Shown here: one piece after another, positions 15,164-22,783 of the stretch
How positions within the stretch are numbered: the first letter of the stretch is position 1
Layout of the letters: every line of letters starts with the position of its first letter
Assembly (NCBI RefSeq): GCF_018257515.1
Contig: NZ_JAERJR010000004.1
Location: 186,001-250,000 of the forward strand
From: Tatumella sp. JGM118
GTDB lineage: Bacteria; Pseudomonadota; Gammaproteobacteria; Enterobacterales; Enterobacteriaceae
Direction of reading: 5' to 3'
Length of the DNA stretch: 64,000 nt
The notes under the pieces: model-generated
Told to the model about the DNA's origin: nothing
The model's database searches: none
The model's input: only the letters and a program-made list of their open reading frames with translations
Translations under genes and position numbers: made by a program

Positions 15164-16084
15164 ATGCGTATGTCCCATTCAGAATCCCACGATTTAAGCG
15201 ATATTAAACAAAATGACTGGGTTGAACGCTGGTTCTCGCCAGCTCTTACGTCATACCTTAGGTTGGCGCGCCTCGACCGTCCGGTCGGTATCTGGCTGGT
15301 CCTATTCCCATGCATAGCAGCTCTTTTTCAGGCATCGCACGGCTGGCCCGGAGCAAAAGAAATGTTGGTTTTCTGTTTGGGTGCTTTCCTGATGAGGAGC
15401 GCGGGTTCAACAATCAACGATATTGCTGATCGTAACTTCGATGCACACGTTGAAAGAACCCGCTTCCGCCCTCTTGCAAGCAGGCAGATTTCAACCCGGC
15501 AGGCCGTAATTTTCTTTATTTTTCAGCTGCTTTTCGCTGCTTCGCTGCTCTATTTTCTCAACCCACTCACCCGCCTGATGGCACTGGCAGTCGTGCCGCT
15601 TGTTATTCTTTACCCATTCTGTAAACGGTTTACTTACTGGCCTCAGGCTGTTCTGGGTGCTGCGTTTAATTGGGGAATGCTGATGGCGTGGGCACAAATA
15701 AAAGGTGCTGTACCGCCGAGTGCTATTTTGATATGGCTGGGAGCGGTTGCTTGGCAAATTGGCTATGACACAGTCTACGCTTATGTAGATGCAAGAGATG
15801 ATGTGCGGATCGGTATCAAATCAACTGCGCTGCTTTTTGGGAAATGCGGAAAGGCCAGTATCGGGTTATTTTACACTGCAGCAGTAGCGTTGTGGTCATA
15901 TGGCGGCCTGCTCAGTAGTATGAAAGCCCCTTACTATGTTGCTATGGTTGCCATTGCCATGCACATGTCCTGGCAGGTTTGGCGCCTTGATTTACAGAAG
16001 CCTTCACTAAGTTTTAACATGTTTCTTCATAACATTCTTACCGGTATTCTGTTTGCACTTGCAGCACTGGTAGGTACGTTCTAG
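15164..16084 (+). CDS. UbiA-family polyprenyltransferase carried by the prophage
   Basis: 306 residues, about eight membrane helices. Both catalytic Asp-rich motifs of the UbiA superfamily are intact: NDIADRNFD (85-93) followed by RTRFRPLAS, and YDTVYAYVDARDD (201-213) followed by IGIKSTALLFG. These bind Mg2+ and the prenyl diphosphate; UbiA prenylates 4-hydroxybenzoate in ubiquinone synthesis. The sequence is clearly UbiA-like but not the E. coli-type enzyme. It lies alone on the plus strand between OL and cI, the slot where lambdoid phages carry exclusion genes such as rex and sieB. Ribosome site AGGA precedes the ATG. Substrate in the host is not known; a lysogenic-conversion gene is the simplest reading. 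Confidence 0.9.
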   Translation: MRMSHSESHDLSDIKQNDWVERWFSPALTSYLRLARLDRPVGIWLVLFPCIAALFQASHGWPGAKEMLVFCLGAFLMRSAGSTINDIADRNFDAHVERTRFRPLASRQISTRQAVIFFIFQLLFAASLLYFLNPLTRLMALAVVPLVILYPFCKRFTYWPQAVLGAAFNWGMLMAWAQIKGAVPPSAILIWLGAVAWQIGYDTVYAYVDARDDVRIGIKSTALLFGKCGKASIGLFYTAAVALWSYGGLLSSMKAPYYVAMVAIAMHMSWQVWRLDLQKPSLSFNMFLHNILTGILFALAALVGTF

Positions 16085-16168
16085 TGACGGAAATCAGCTT
16101 CCTGCTGGCAACTACGCATCAGAATAGAGTTGCCATCAGGCGGGGAGAGTACGGTGGGTTACAGGCAC

Positions 16169-16194
16169 AAAAAACCCGGCGCGGTGGCCGGGGT
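16169..16194 (-). terminator. Terminator of the NYN / cI transcript
   Basis: Leftward GCCGGG...CCCGGC type stem (CCCGGC 16175-16180 with GCCGGG 16187-16192) and then TTTTTT. It ends the leftward immunity transcript and separates it from the convergent prenyltransferase gene. Confidence 0.85.
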
Positions 16195-16200
16195 TAGCAG

Positions 16201-17019
16201 TTAATTTTGCTTTTTATGTCGACCAGAAGCCTGTCGGCTCCGCTGGCTTTTAGCTTTCTTTCTATCCTCCCACCAATCTGGTGCTGGGTTCGGTTCTGCA
16301 TGCAATGCATCCGCAAGCCCAGTAATGAGGCTAAATGATTGAACCCCATCTATGTGTTCGGATAGTGAAGGGCTGACGTTTTGTCTGAGGGGATCAAGAA
16401 TGAAATCAATGCCTTTTATGCGGGCGTGCTTTGCTGCCGGAACAAAGTCTGAGTCCCCAGCAACCAATACAATAACATCTACGAGTTTTTCATAAGTAAG
16501 GGTTGTAATGTCTACCCCTAACTTTATATCAACCTGTTTTTGCTTGATGTCATAATAAAAATCATCGTTAGTTAATTCGCTCCACTGCTTATGCCCCTTC
16601 ATCAGGGCATCAAGAGAAAAGCTGGTTAGTTGCCAACGCTTATTGTCAACTAGGTGACCGAGCCGCAGAGCTGTCTTTCTTGTCTTTCTTAGCTCTTCGT
16701 GAAGCTCAGTTCTTAACTGATAGGACTTATCTAGCTTGAAGTTTTTACGCCCAGGGGTTTTATTTCCTGGCTCAGGGAGTGGGTATCTTGTTTGTATATC
16801 TAAAGGAGGGCAGTCATAAAAATAGATACGGTAGAGTTCGAGTGGATCTCTTCTCTCCTGAGATTGCTTCCTGTCCTTGAGGTGTGAAATTACCATCGAC
16901 CATATCACTTTCATGATACAAGGTGCCGTTAATTCCTCAGACGAGAAGTGCTTTCTATGTGTTGCATTTAGACGCTGCATAAAAAATCCGGCGTCTATCA
17001 GTATTGCTGCTTTTTTCAT
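16201..17019 (-). CDS. NYN-domain (PIN-like) nuclease
   Basis: 272 residues. The N-terminus AAILIDAGFFMQRL gives the first acidic residue of a NYN/DUF88 fold; KQVDIKLGVDITTL supplies the central acidic pair; VIVLVAGDSDFVPAAKHARIKG is the hallmark GDSDF motif. NYN proteins are metal-dependent ribonucleases. A charged insert of about 100 residues separates the first two motifs, and the C-terminus is basic. It lies downstream of cI on the same strand, the rexAB position, so expression in the lysogen and a role in excluding other phages are plausible. A large terminator hairpin lies just before its start codon. Confidence 0.8.
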   Translation of the reverse strand: MKKAAILIDAGFFMQRLNATHRKHFSSEELTAPCIMKVIWSMVISHLKDRKQSQERRDPLELYRIYFYDCPPLDIQTRYPLPEPGNKTPGRKNFKLDKSYQLRTELHEELRKTRKTALRLGHLVDNKRWQLTSFSLDALMKGHKQWSELTNDDFYYDIKQKQVDIKLGVDITTLTYEKLVDVIVLVAGDSDFVPAAKHARIKGIDFILDPLRQNVSPSLSEHIDGVQSFSLITGLADALHAEPNPAPDWWEDRKKAKSQRSRQASGRHKKQN

Positions 17020-17028
17020 AAAAAATCC

Positions 17029-17088
17029 AAAAAAAAGCCCGGAGCCGTTATGCAGATATTAACAATTGTCTGCGAACGGGGCCGGGCT
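17029..17088 (-). terminator. Long hairpin with U tract between cI and the NYN gene
   Basis: AGCCCGG at 17088-17082 (leftward) pairs with CCGGGCT, and an inner stem CCGTTCGCAGA with TCTGCATAACGG extends it to about 20 pairs; eight T follow. It is a strong terminator only 10 nt before the NYN start codon, so it may attenuate that gene. Confidence 0.75.
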
Positions 17089-17238
17089 GGTGAGTAAAAT
17101 CTACTTAAACTTGACCCGTGAGTCAAACAAAAAAAACCAGAAGAATTAAAAAAAACAGAAAAGCAAAAAAAACAAAAACGTAAAAAACGGAAAAACCAAT
17201 TCACTTAAACCGCATCTTGGCCTCAACGGCTACACCAA
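17089..17238. other. T-rich (leftward) low-complexity tract after cI
   Basis: Runs of seven to eight identical bases alternate with short spacers at 17128-17200. A GTG-started frame 17204-17016 would encode a very hydrophobic 62-residue peptide whose stop overlaps the NYN ATG, but its ribosome site is poor. Confidence 0.4.
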
Positions 17239-17916
17239 TTACCCATGCTTCCTGTAAGTCTGCGGCATACTTCCGATTACCTTACCGAAGATGACTACAC
17301 GATTCATTTCGTCGCGTTCTATGGGGTCCCATGGCGTGTAGTTCTTGTTGTCAGAGATAACCAGCAGCTTGTCTTTCATTTTCTGCAGGCGCTTCACGTG
17401 GGCAGTGTCGTCGTACAGGAAGGTGTATATCCCATCCCCTTCAAACATCTTGATACTGACGTCCACAAACAGCAGATCACCGGCCTCTATCGTTCCAGAC
17501 ATACTGTCGCCATTGGCGCTAATTACCTTCACACTATCCAGGCTTCTGCCGCTGAAAAGAGCTTTCGCCTCTTCCGACGTGTATTCGATCGCCCGAACCT
17601 TCTCTACGAAGTCATGAGTCAGGTAAGTTCCAGGTCCGGCGCTGGCCTGGATGTCGAGAACGTCAACCCTGTGGCTTGAAATAGGGCGATTCACCGGCTC
17701 AATGTCGGTTGGCATATCATCAGAAAAAAGGTCGGCAACTTTCACACCTAGAGCTTCGGCGATCTTAATCAATGTTGACTCTGTATAACCCTGCTTGCCT
17801 GTTTCTAGACGTGAAATATTACCCACGTCACTGCCTACAGATGTGGCTAATTCAAGGATTGTCATTTTCTTCGCTTTGCGAAGTTGTCTGATGCGAGTTC
17901 CAATTTTCATATCCAT
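17239..17916 (-). CDS. cI: CI-type phage repressor
   Basis: 225 residues. An XRE helix-turn-helix (residues 5-60, IRQLRKAKKMTILELATSVG and NISRLETGKQG) binds operators; a LexA/S24 domain follows. The self-cleavage site is Ala93-Gly94 in QASAGPGT, the nucleophile Ser138 in GDSMSG and the base Lys175 in AHVKRLQ. The repressor should hold pL and pR shut and be inactivated by RecA after DNA damage. AAGGA precedes the ATG. The operator ATGCG-N5-CGCAT lies over both early promoters. Confidence 0.95.
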   Translation of the reverse strand: MDMKIGTRIRQLRKAKKMTILELATSVGSDVGNISRLETGKQGYTESTLIKIAEALGVKVADLFSDDMPTDIEPVNRPISSHRVDVLDIQASAGPGTYLTHDFVEKVRAIEYTSEEAKALFSGRSLDSVKVISANGDSMSGTIEAGDLLFVDVSIKMFEGDGIYTFLYDDTAHVKRLQKMKDKLLVISDNKNYTPWDPIERDEMNRVVIFGKVIGSMPQTYRKHG

Positions 17917-17929
17917 ATTGAAGTCCTTT

Positions 17930-17993
17930 TTTGCGTCACTCGCAAAGCGTGTTGCGCATATATGACATATGTATTAATATGCGTGCAGCGCAT
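17930..17993 (+). promoter_or_regulatory. pR promoter and OR operators
   Basis: TTGCGC (17952-17957), a 17-bp spacer and TAATAT (17975-17980) form pR. Three operators: TTGCG-TCACT-CGCAA (17931-17945), AAGCG-TGTTG-CGCAT (17945-17959) and ATGCG-TGCAG-CGCAT (17979-17993). The half-sites match those at OL. Confidence 0.85.
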
Positions 17994-18008
17994 TTAATGG
18001 AGGTAGTC

Positions 18009-18236
18009 ATGGAAACACCACTAAGAAAAATGCGTATGGAGAAAAAGCTAACCATGTCCGAAGTAGCGCTTGCCGTTCATTGTGATGTAGGAAACCTGAG
18101 CCGAATTGAGAGAGGGGTGCAGGTCACATCACTTGATATGGCAGAGAAGCTATCGAAATTCTTCGGTGGATTGGTGACTGAAATGCAAATTCTCTATCCG
18201 CATAGATACATGGACCACAAAAACACGGCCGCATAA
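18009..18236 (+). CDS. cro: Cro-type repressor
   Basis: 75 residues consisting of one XRE helix-turn-helix: LRKMRMEKKLTMSEVALAV and NLSRIERGVQ. First gene of the pR transcript, divergent from cI. The ATG at 18009 is taken because GGAGG lies just before it; in-frame codons upstream lie within the operators. Expected to compete with CI at OR and OL and favour lytic growth. Confidence 0.88.
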   Translation: METPLRKMRMEKKLTMSEVALAVHCDVGNLSRIERGVQVTSLDMAEKLSKFFGGLVTEMQILYPHRYMDHKNTAA

Positions 18237-18244
18237 GTACTAAC

Positions 18245-18281
18245 CGCTCTTTAACAGTCTGCCACCCTCGGAATACCAGGG
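18245..18281 (+). promoter_or_regulatory. nutR: boxA and boxB-like hairpin
   Basis: CGCTCTTTAACA (18245-18256) is an essentially perfect boxA. Eight bases later CCCT-C-GG-AATA-CC-AGGG (18265-18281) forms a 6-bp stem with one bulged C and an AATA loop, as at nutL. It lies after cro, as in lambda. Confidence 0.75.
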
Positions 18282-18340
18282 ACCAATTTAAGTGACAGCA
18301 CCTGCTGATCACTCAACTACACACACAAGGATTTAATCAA

Positions 18341-18637
18341 ATGGAACATGCAAATAACAGCAAGCTATCTCAGCGAGCCATAGACCGGGCGGAGACTGAT
18401 TTACTCATCAACCTTGCCACGCTGACACAGCGCAAGCTGGCGGCCCTCGTAGGGTGCCACGAATCGAAGATAAGCAGAACAGACTGGAGATTTATTGCTT
18501 CGGTGCTTTGTGCTTTCGGAATGGCATCAGACGTTAGTCCGATCAGCAGGGCGTTTCAGGAAATGTTTAACGTTCTGACAAAGAAAAAGGCCACTGCGGG
18601 AACAGTAGCCTCTACACAACTAACCATTGATTTCTAA
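18341..18637 (+). CDS. cII: CII-type transcriptional activator
   Basis: 98 residues, nearly the length of lambda CII (97). ETDLLINLATLTQRKLAALV and CHESKISRTDWRFIASVLCAFG match the CII helix-turn-helix in layout, and the C-terminus ends STQLTIDF as in CII (EQIQMEF). CII binds paired TTGC sites to activate the establishment promoter of cI and the int promoter. Position after cro and before O agrees. Confidence 0.9.
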   Translation: MEHANNSKLSQRAIDRAETDLLINLATLTQRKLAALVGCHESKISRTDWRFIASVLCAFGMASDVSPISRAFQEMFNVLTKKKATAGTVASTQLTIDF

Positions 18638-18661
18638 ACAACTCAACAGGGGTAATTATAC

Positions 18662-18820
18662 ATGAAAAACACGAAGAAAATCCAGGGTAAGGCACCAGAA
18701 TTTCACCCGGAAAGACCGGTCAGTCTGGTCGATGTTGCAGTTAAAAATCGGGCCTTTGCTGCCCGGCTTATTGGTGAGTATCGACTGGCTAAAGCGGGGG
18801 TGAAGAATGGTCGCCGCTAG
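18662..18820 (+). CDS. Small phage protein between cII and O (52 aa)
   Basis: Starts MKNTKKIQGKAPEFHPERPV; basic and partly helical. Its 3' end overlaps the O start by 14 bp. Related short genes occupy this position in other lambdoid phages. No function known. Confidence 0.6.
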   Translation: MKNTKKIQGKAPEFHPERPVSLVDVAVKNRAFAARLIGEYRLAKAGVKNGRR

Positions 18821-19682
18821 ACATTTATCGCTGGTTCAAAATGAGCCGGTAAACGAAGAACTGGAGCGCAAAGTGGCCGACACCGATGATGGGTATACCC
18901 GCATCGCCAACGAGCTACTGGAAGCCGTTATGTCAGCCGATTTAACTGCCCGGCAGCTAAAAGTTGTGCTTGCGATCATCAGGAAAACATACGGATTTGG
19001 CAAGAAGCTGGACAGGATAACCAATACCCAGATCGCTGCGATGACAGGCATTCATCACACGCATGTCTGTAAAGCAAAAAACGAAATGATTGCGATGCGA
19101 ATCCTTGTTTCTACAGGGATTGCAGTCGGGGTAAACAAGGTCGTTTCTGACTGGAATACCGGCATTAGCCAACATAGCGAAACATTAGCCAAACCAGCTA
19201 ATGAAACATTAGCTAAGTCAGCTAATACCCATAAGCCAAGTCAGCTAAACACAAAAGAAACTATTCAAAAGAAAAAAGAAACTACCCCTAAATCCCCAGA
19301 GGGGAGTTTGTCGGTTCAGGAAGAATCAAACCCTGAAAAGCCAAAACGCAGTAGGAAGAAAAACTCTGAAATCCAACTCGACCACCAACGGTTCATAAAC
19401 ACTTGGAACGCCAAGGCCGAGAAATACGGACTACCAAGAATCACCGTGATCAGCAAAACCAATCTGGCTGGACTGACCCGCCTGTATACCTCGCATGTTG
19501 CGTACTGCAAGCAAACAGGCTGCGAACCGGCTGACGTGGACACGATGGTTAACGGGTATATCGAGTTTGGCTACACGCCTACGGATTATGCCTGCGGGAA
19601 TAACCCGAGCGGCACGAAGTATGGCCTTCCCACTGCGCTGACACAGCGGATGATCGACTCCATCCTGACGACTGAGGCCTGA
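18807..19682 (+). CDS. O: Replication initiator O
   Basis: 291 residues. The N-terminal winged-helix domain (residues 25-110, DGYTRIANELLEAVMSADLT and TQIAAMTGIHHTHVCKAKNE) binds origin iterons; a linker encodes those iterons; the C-terminal part (WNAKAEKYGLPRITVISK) binds the helicase. The gene itself contains ori, as in lambda. Its partner is the DnaB-like helicase directly downstream instead of a lambda P loader. Confidence 0.92.
   Translation: MVAARHLSLVQNEPVNEELERKVADTDDGYTRIANELLEAVMSADLTARQLKVVLAIIRKTYGFGKKLDRITNTQIAAMTGIHHTHVCKAKNEMIAMRILVSTGIAVGVNKVVSDWNTGISQHSETLAKPANETLAKSANTHKPSQLNTKETIQKKKETTPKSPEGSLSVQEESNPEKPKRSRKKNSEIQLDHQRFINTWNAKAEKYGLPRITVISKTNLAGLTRLYTSHVAYCKQTGCEPADVDTMVNGYIEFGYTPTDYACGNNPSGTKYGLPTALTQRMIDSILTTEA
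19164..19285. other. Phage replication origin: four 19-bp iterons plus AT-rich tract
   Basis: Four dyad iterons within O: ATTAGCCAACATAGCGAAA (19164-19182), ATTAGCCAAACCAGCTAAT (19184-19202), ATTAGCTAAGTCAGCTAAT (19208-19226) and ATAAGCCAAGTCAGCTAAA (19231-19249). Start spacings are 20, 24 and 23 bp. A purine-rich A tract follows (19250-19285), where lambda ori unwinds. Confidence 0.9.
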
Positions 19683-19683
19683 C

Positions 19684-21036
19684 ATGGAAAGTATTGAGTT
19701 TGAGGAATTACTGGTTGCCTCGATGATGGTCAAAGGCGATCACATCGACTGTCGGGACATCGCCGGTAAGCTACCGGTCGAATCGTTTGAGAATTTCCAC
19801 TTGCGGGAAATGTACCGGGCCATTGTCCGATTGCTGGACCAGGCCGAACCGGTTGACGTATTCAGCGTGAAAAACGGCGTTCCGGAGGAAACATCCCATC
19901 GGGTGCTTGAGGTGGCAAAGGGAGCATCGGCGGCATCGAACATCAAGGCTTGGGCCAAACGTGTTCGCCAGTGCTGGATGATCCGCAAGGCTAAGGCGCA
20001 GCTATCAGAGGCGCTTAACTCGCTGGGAAGTATCAACACCAACAACATCAACGAAACCCTCTCAGAAGTAGCATCAGGCCTGTCAAAGATCCAGTTTGAA
20101 ACCAACGACAAGTTACCACGCCGCATCGGGGATATGCTGGACGATTACATGGCTGTCCTTGAGGAGCGAATGACCGGTGCAGAATCTGGGCTGTACCTGA
20201 AAACCGGTATCGGGCCGATGGATGATGAGTACGGCGGCTTTGACCGGACAGACCTGATCATCATCGCCGGTCGCCCGGGCATGGGTAAGACCGAGATCGC
20301 AATTCACATCGCAAACAACATCGGCCGGCAGAAGGGCAGGGGTCTGTTTATCTCGATGGAAATGTCAGAAATGCAGGTTGTTGAGCGCCATCTGGCTGAC
20401 CGCGGGAATATCGCAGTAGGCGCACTACGCAACCCGCTGGATATGATTGACGAACAGTACACCCGCCTGACCAATGCCGCGGCACAGATTCAGAACGAAG
20501 ACAATTACGTCCTGGAAGGTACGTTGAGTGTCAATGAAATTATCGCTCATGCGGAGCGACTGAACGCCGACAACGGACTGAGCTTTGTGGCCATCGACTA
20601 CCTAGGCCTGATGCGAAAGCCAAAGTCTGACCGTCACGACCTGGCAATCGCGGAGATCACCCGCAAGCTGAAGCAGTTCTCCCTGAAAAACAAAGTACCG
20701 GTCATCCTCCTGTCGCAGCTTAACCGCGGTGTGGAAGGGCGTGTCGATAAGCGGCCGACAATGGCAGACCTGAAAGACTCCGGGGCCATCGAGCAGGACG
20801 CAGACTTGATTATCTTCCCGTACCGGGACGAGGTGTACGACGAGCATAGCAACATGCGCGGCATCGCTGAAATCATTATCGGCAAATACCGGTCCGGTCA
20901 GCCGAAGACGTTTTACATGGGATGGCGCAATGGTCACTTTGTCACAATCGACCAGGAAGAAGCCGCGAAGCGATTTTCTCAGAACGAGCAGGAATCGAAG
21001 CCGGTCAGTAACTGGCGAGGCCAGAAAGCAAGCTAA
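19684..21036 (+). CDS. DnaB-like replicative helicase
   Basis: 450 residues with a DnaB N-terminal domain and a RecA-like core: Walker A AGRPGMGKTE near residue 195, Walker B FVAIDYLGLM, then LSQLNRGVEGRVDKRP and DLKDSGAIEQDADLI. P22 gene 12 is the model: such phages bring their own helicase and need no lambda P. The gene starts one base after O ends. Fork unwinding during phage replication is the expected role. Confidence 0.95.
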   Translation: MESIEFEELLVASMMVKGDHIDCRDIAGKLPVESFENFHLREMYRAIVRLLDQAEPVDVFSVKNGVPEETSHRVLEVAKGASAASNIKAWAKRVRQCWMIRKAKAQLSEALNSLGSINTNNINETLSEVASGLSKIQFETNDKLPRRIGDMLDDYMAVLEERMTGAESGLYLKTGIGPMDDEYGGFDRTDLIIIAGRPGMGKTEIAIHIANNIGRQKGRGLFISMEMSEMQVVERHLADRGNIAVGALRNPLDMIDEQYTRLTNAAAQIQNEDNYVLEGTLSVNEIIAHAERLNADNGLSFVAIDYLGLMRKPKSDRHDLAIAEITRKLKQFSLKNKVPVILLSQLNRGVEGRVDKRPTMADLKDSGAIEQDADLIIFPYRDEVYDEHSNMRGIAEIIIGKYRSGQPKTFYMGWRNGHFVTIDQEEAAKRFSQNEQESKPVSNWRGQKAS

Positions 21037-21086
21037 CCCCGCCGCCGCTTAATACGGTTTTTTTGTGCCTGAATTTGGAGAGGAAT

Positions 21087-21419
21087 ATGAACTACAGCAA
21101 GCTAACTGACGGCGAGATATCCGTTTTAGTTGGGCGAATTGAAAACCCAAAATGTCGAGTCGAACTGGGAGAACTAAACCCGAAATCTGCTTCAATTTTT
21201 AAAGGGTTTGGACGGGTCGTACACAAGCTGAGCTTTTGTCCATGCAGTCGTGCAGAGGATGGATTTCGGATTATTCTCCGAGAGCGTATATCGCTAACTC
21301 CCCACGGAAAGGCGTCCTGGATGGCAGCGCATGAGAGCGGAGTTTCAGCAAGCAACAGAAACCCACTCCGCGCCGCAATGATCGTGTTCCTGATGATGAA
21401 GGAGTCTGGCAATGGATGA
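21087..21419 (+). CDS. NinX-like protein (DUF2591)
   Basis: 110 residues starting MNYSKLTDGEISVLVGRIEN after GGAGAGG. The ending NPLRAAMIVFLMMKE is typical of the DUF2591 / NinX group of lambdoid phages. Function unknown. First gene of the nin region. Confidence 0.8.
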   Translation: MNYSKLTDGEISVLVGRIENPKCRVELGELNPKSASIFKGFGRVVHKLSFCPCSRAEDGFRIILRERISLTPHGKASWMAAHESGVSASNRNPLRAAMIVFLMMKESGNG

Positions 21420-21606
21420 ATCCAAAGGCTGTGGTAAGCACATTAATCCCAATGGTAGTGATTTGAGATGCGGGCAAAAAGAATTTAGTCCGCTATCTGG
21501 ATTTTCAGCTGTAATTCTTTGTCATAACTGCCAGATGATAAGGCGATTGGAAGCGTATCAAAGCGCGTTCTACAGGCTACAAAACAAGGGGCCAAAGAAT
21601 GGATGA
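21412..21606 (+). CDS. Small cysteine-rich nin-region protein
   Basis: 64 residues with cysteines spaced as a zinc ribbon: CGKHINPNGSDLRCGQ and LCHNCQM. Overlaps the previous and next genes by 8 bases each. Similar short zinc proteins are frequent in nin regions; role unknown. Confidence 0.65.
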   Translation: MDESKGCGKHINPNGSDLRCGQKEFSPLSGFSAVILCHNCQMIRRLEAYQSAFYRLQNKGPKNG

Positions 21607-21781
21607 AGCCCGCAGGCAGTTCGAGGCGTTTATCCTCAGTATTTCTGGCATCGATTTATGCAAAAATTTTTTGTTAGATAAAGATGAGTCAGGGTTCTAC
21701 ACGCTACCCAGAACTAACGACAGATGGTTATTCTGGAAAGCATCCCGACAGGCACTACAGGATAGCCAGAAAGGAGAGTGA
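21599..21781 (+). CDS. Small nin-region protein (60 aa)
   Basis: Starts MDEARRQFEAFILSISGIDL and ends FWKASRQALQDSQKGE. This MDEAR...F(E)...W..W.AS pattern is common among short phage proteins of unknown role. Coupled to the gene upstream. Confidence 0.65.
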   Translation: MDEARRQFEAFILSISGIDLCKNFLLDKDESGFYTLPRTNDRWLFWKASRQALQDSQKGE

Positions 21782-21784
21782 CCT

Positions 21785-22234
21785 TTGCAATTCGACCTGG
21801 TGAAACATCCGGGCGGCGTATTCTCACTAGCAGACGATATAGACCTTCCTCGAATCAACCGCTTCAAATCCGGCGAAACCTACATCGCCGAAATCAAACT
21901 GACCCGTAATCCATCCTTTCACCGCAAGGTAATGGCCTTCTTTGGCTTTTGCTTCCAGCACTGGTGCGCCAACCGTGCCGGCCTGGAGCATATGGACGAA
22001 CAAAGCCAGTTTGACCGTTTCCGTAAAGACCTGACGATACTGGCCGGTTTCTATGTCCAGACGGTCAGATTAAACGGTGACGTCCGGACAGAAGCGGAAA
22101 GCCTGGCCTTCGCCAGCATGGAGCAGGAACGTTTCGAGAGGGTGTATAGCGCACTGATTAACGCCGCCATTAAACACGTATTCGCGGGCACCAAAGACCC
22201 GAACACCTTAAACAGGCTGTATGCCTTTTTCTGA
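21785..22234 (+). CDS. DUF1367 family protein
   Basis: 149 residues; MQFDLVKHPGGVFSLADDID and the central FHRKVMAFFGFCFQHW match DUF1367 members of P22-like nin regions. It starts with TTG, supported by GGAGAG upstream and by the family N-terminus. Function unknown, possibly recombination-related in the same way as NinB; a direct NinB match is not seen. Confidence 0.8.
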   Translation: MQFDLVKHPGGVFSLADDIDLPRINRFKSGETYIAEIKLTRNPSFHRKVMAFFGFCFQHWCANRAGLEHMDEQSQFDRFRKDLTILAGFYVQTVRLNGDVRTEAESLAFASMEQERFERVYSALINAAIKHVFAGTKDPNTLNRLYAFF

Positions 22235-22243
22235 GGAAACAGA

Positions 22244-22783
22244 ATGACTGATAAATCCAATACGCCAGCAGAGCACAAGGATAGCTGGCAAACCCCGCCG
22301 GAAATATTCCGCGCACTCAATGCTGAATTTCAGTTCCAGCTTGATGCCGCTGCCAGCCCGCACAACGCGCTTTGCCGGAAGTACATCACCGTTGAACAGG
22401 ACACGCTTCAGACAGAGTGGGGTGATCATGTTGAGAATGGCTATGTCTGGCTAAACCCACCATACAGCGCACCGCTACCGTTTGTCGAAAAGGCAGCGAA
22501 GGAAAAAGAACTGAATCACGTCGGGTGCGTGATGCTTCTTCCGGCGGACATATCCGTGGGCTGGTTCAAAGAGGCGGTGAAAACAGCCAGCGAAGTCCGG
22601 CTGATAACCGGTGGCCGCCTGGCGTTTATCTCTTCGCAAACCGGAAGGCCGGTAGGTGGCAATAACAAGGGGTCACTGCTGATTATCTGGCACCCGTGGC
22701 CGACGGGTTCGTGCCAGTTCAAAACGGTGGACCGGGATCAGCTTATTAACTTCGGCAAACGACTGATGGAGAGGGCAGCATGA
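22244..22783 (+). CDS. Phage DNA N6-adenine methyltransferase
   Basis: 179 residues of the phage Dam family (PF05869). DSWQTPPEIFRALNAEF and LDAAAS at the N-terminus are typical; the catalytic motif is NPPYS near residue 73. A role in protecting phage DNA from restriction is usual. The next gene overlaps by four bases. Confidence 0.92.
   Translation: MTDKSNTPAEHKDSWQTPPEIFRALNAEFQFQLDAAASPHNALCRKYITVEQDTLQTEWGDHVENGYVWLNPPYSAPLPFVEKAAKEKELNHVGCVMLLPADISVGWFKEAVKTASEVRLITGGRLAFISSQTGRPVGGNNKGSLLIIWHPWPTGSCQFKTVDRDQLINFGKRLMERAA

Noticed and set aside
17930-17993. Divergent transcription from these repeats as a toxin-antitoxin promoter
   Set aside because: cI and cro homology and matching OL sites make them phage operators.
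19164-19249. Possible CRISPR array
   Set aside because: Four 19-bp units with 1-5 bp gaps inside O are origin iterons, not repeats with 30-bp spacers.
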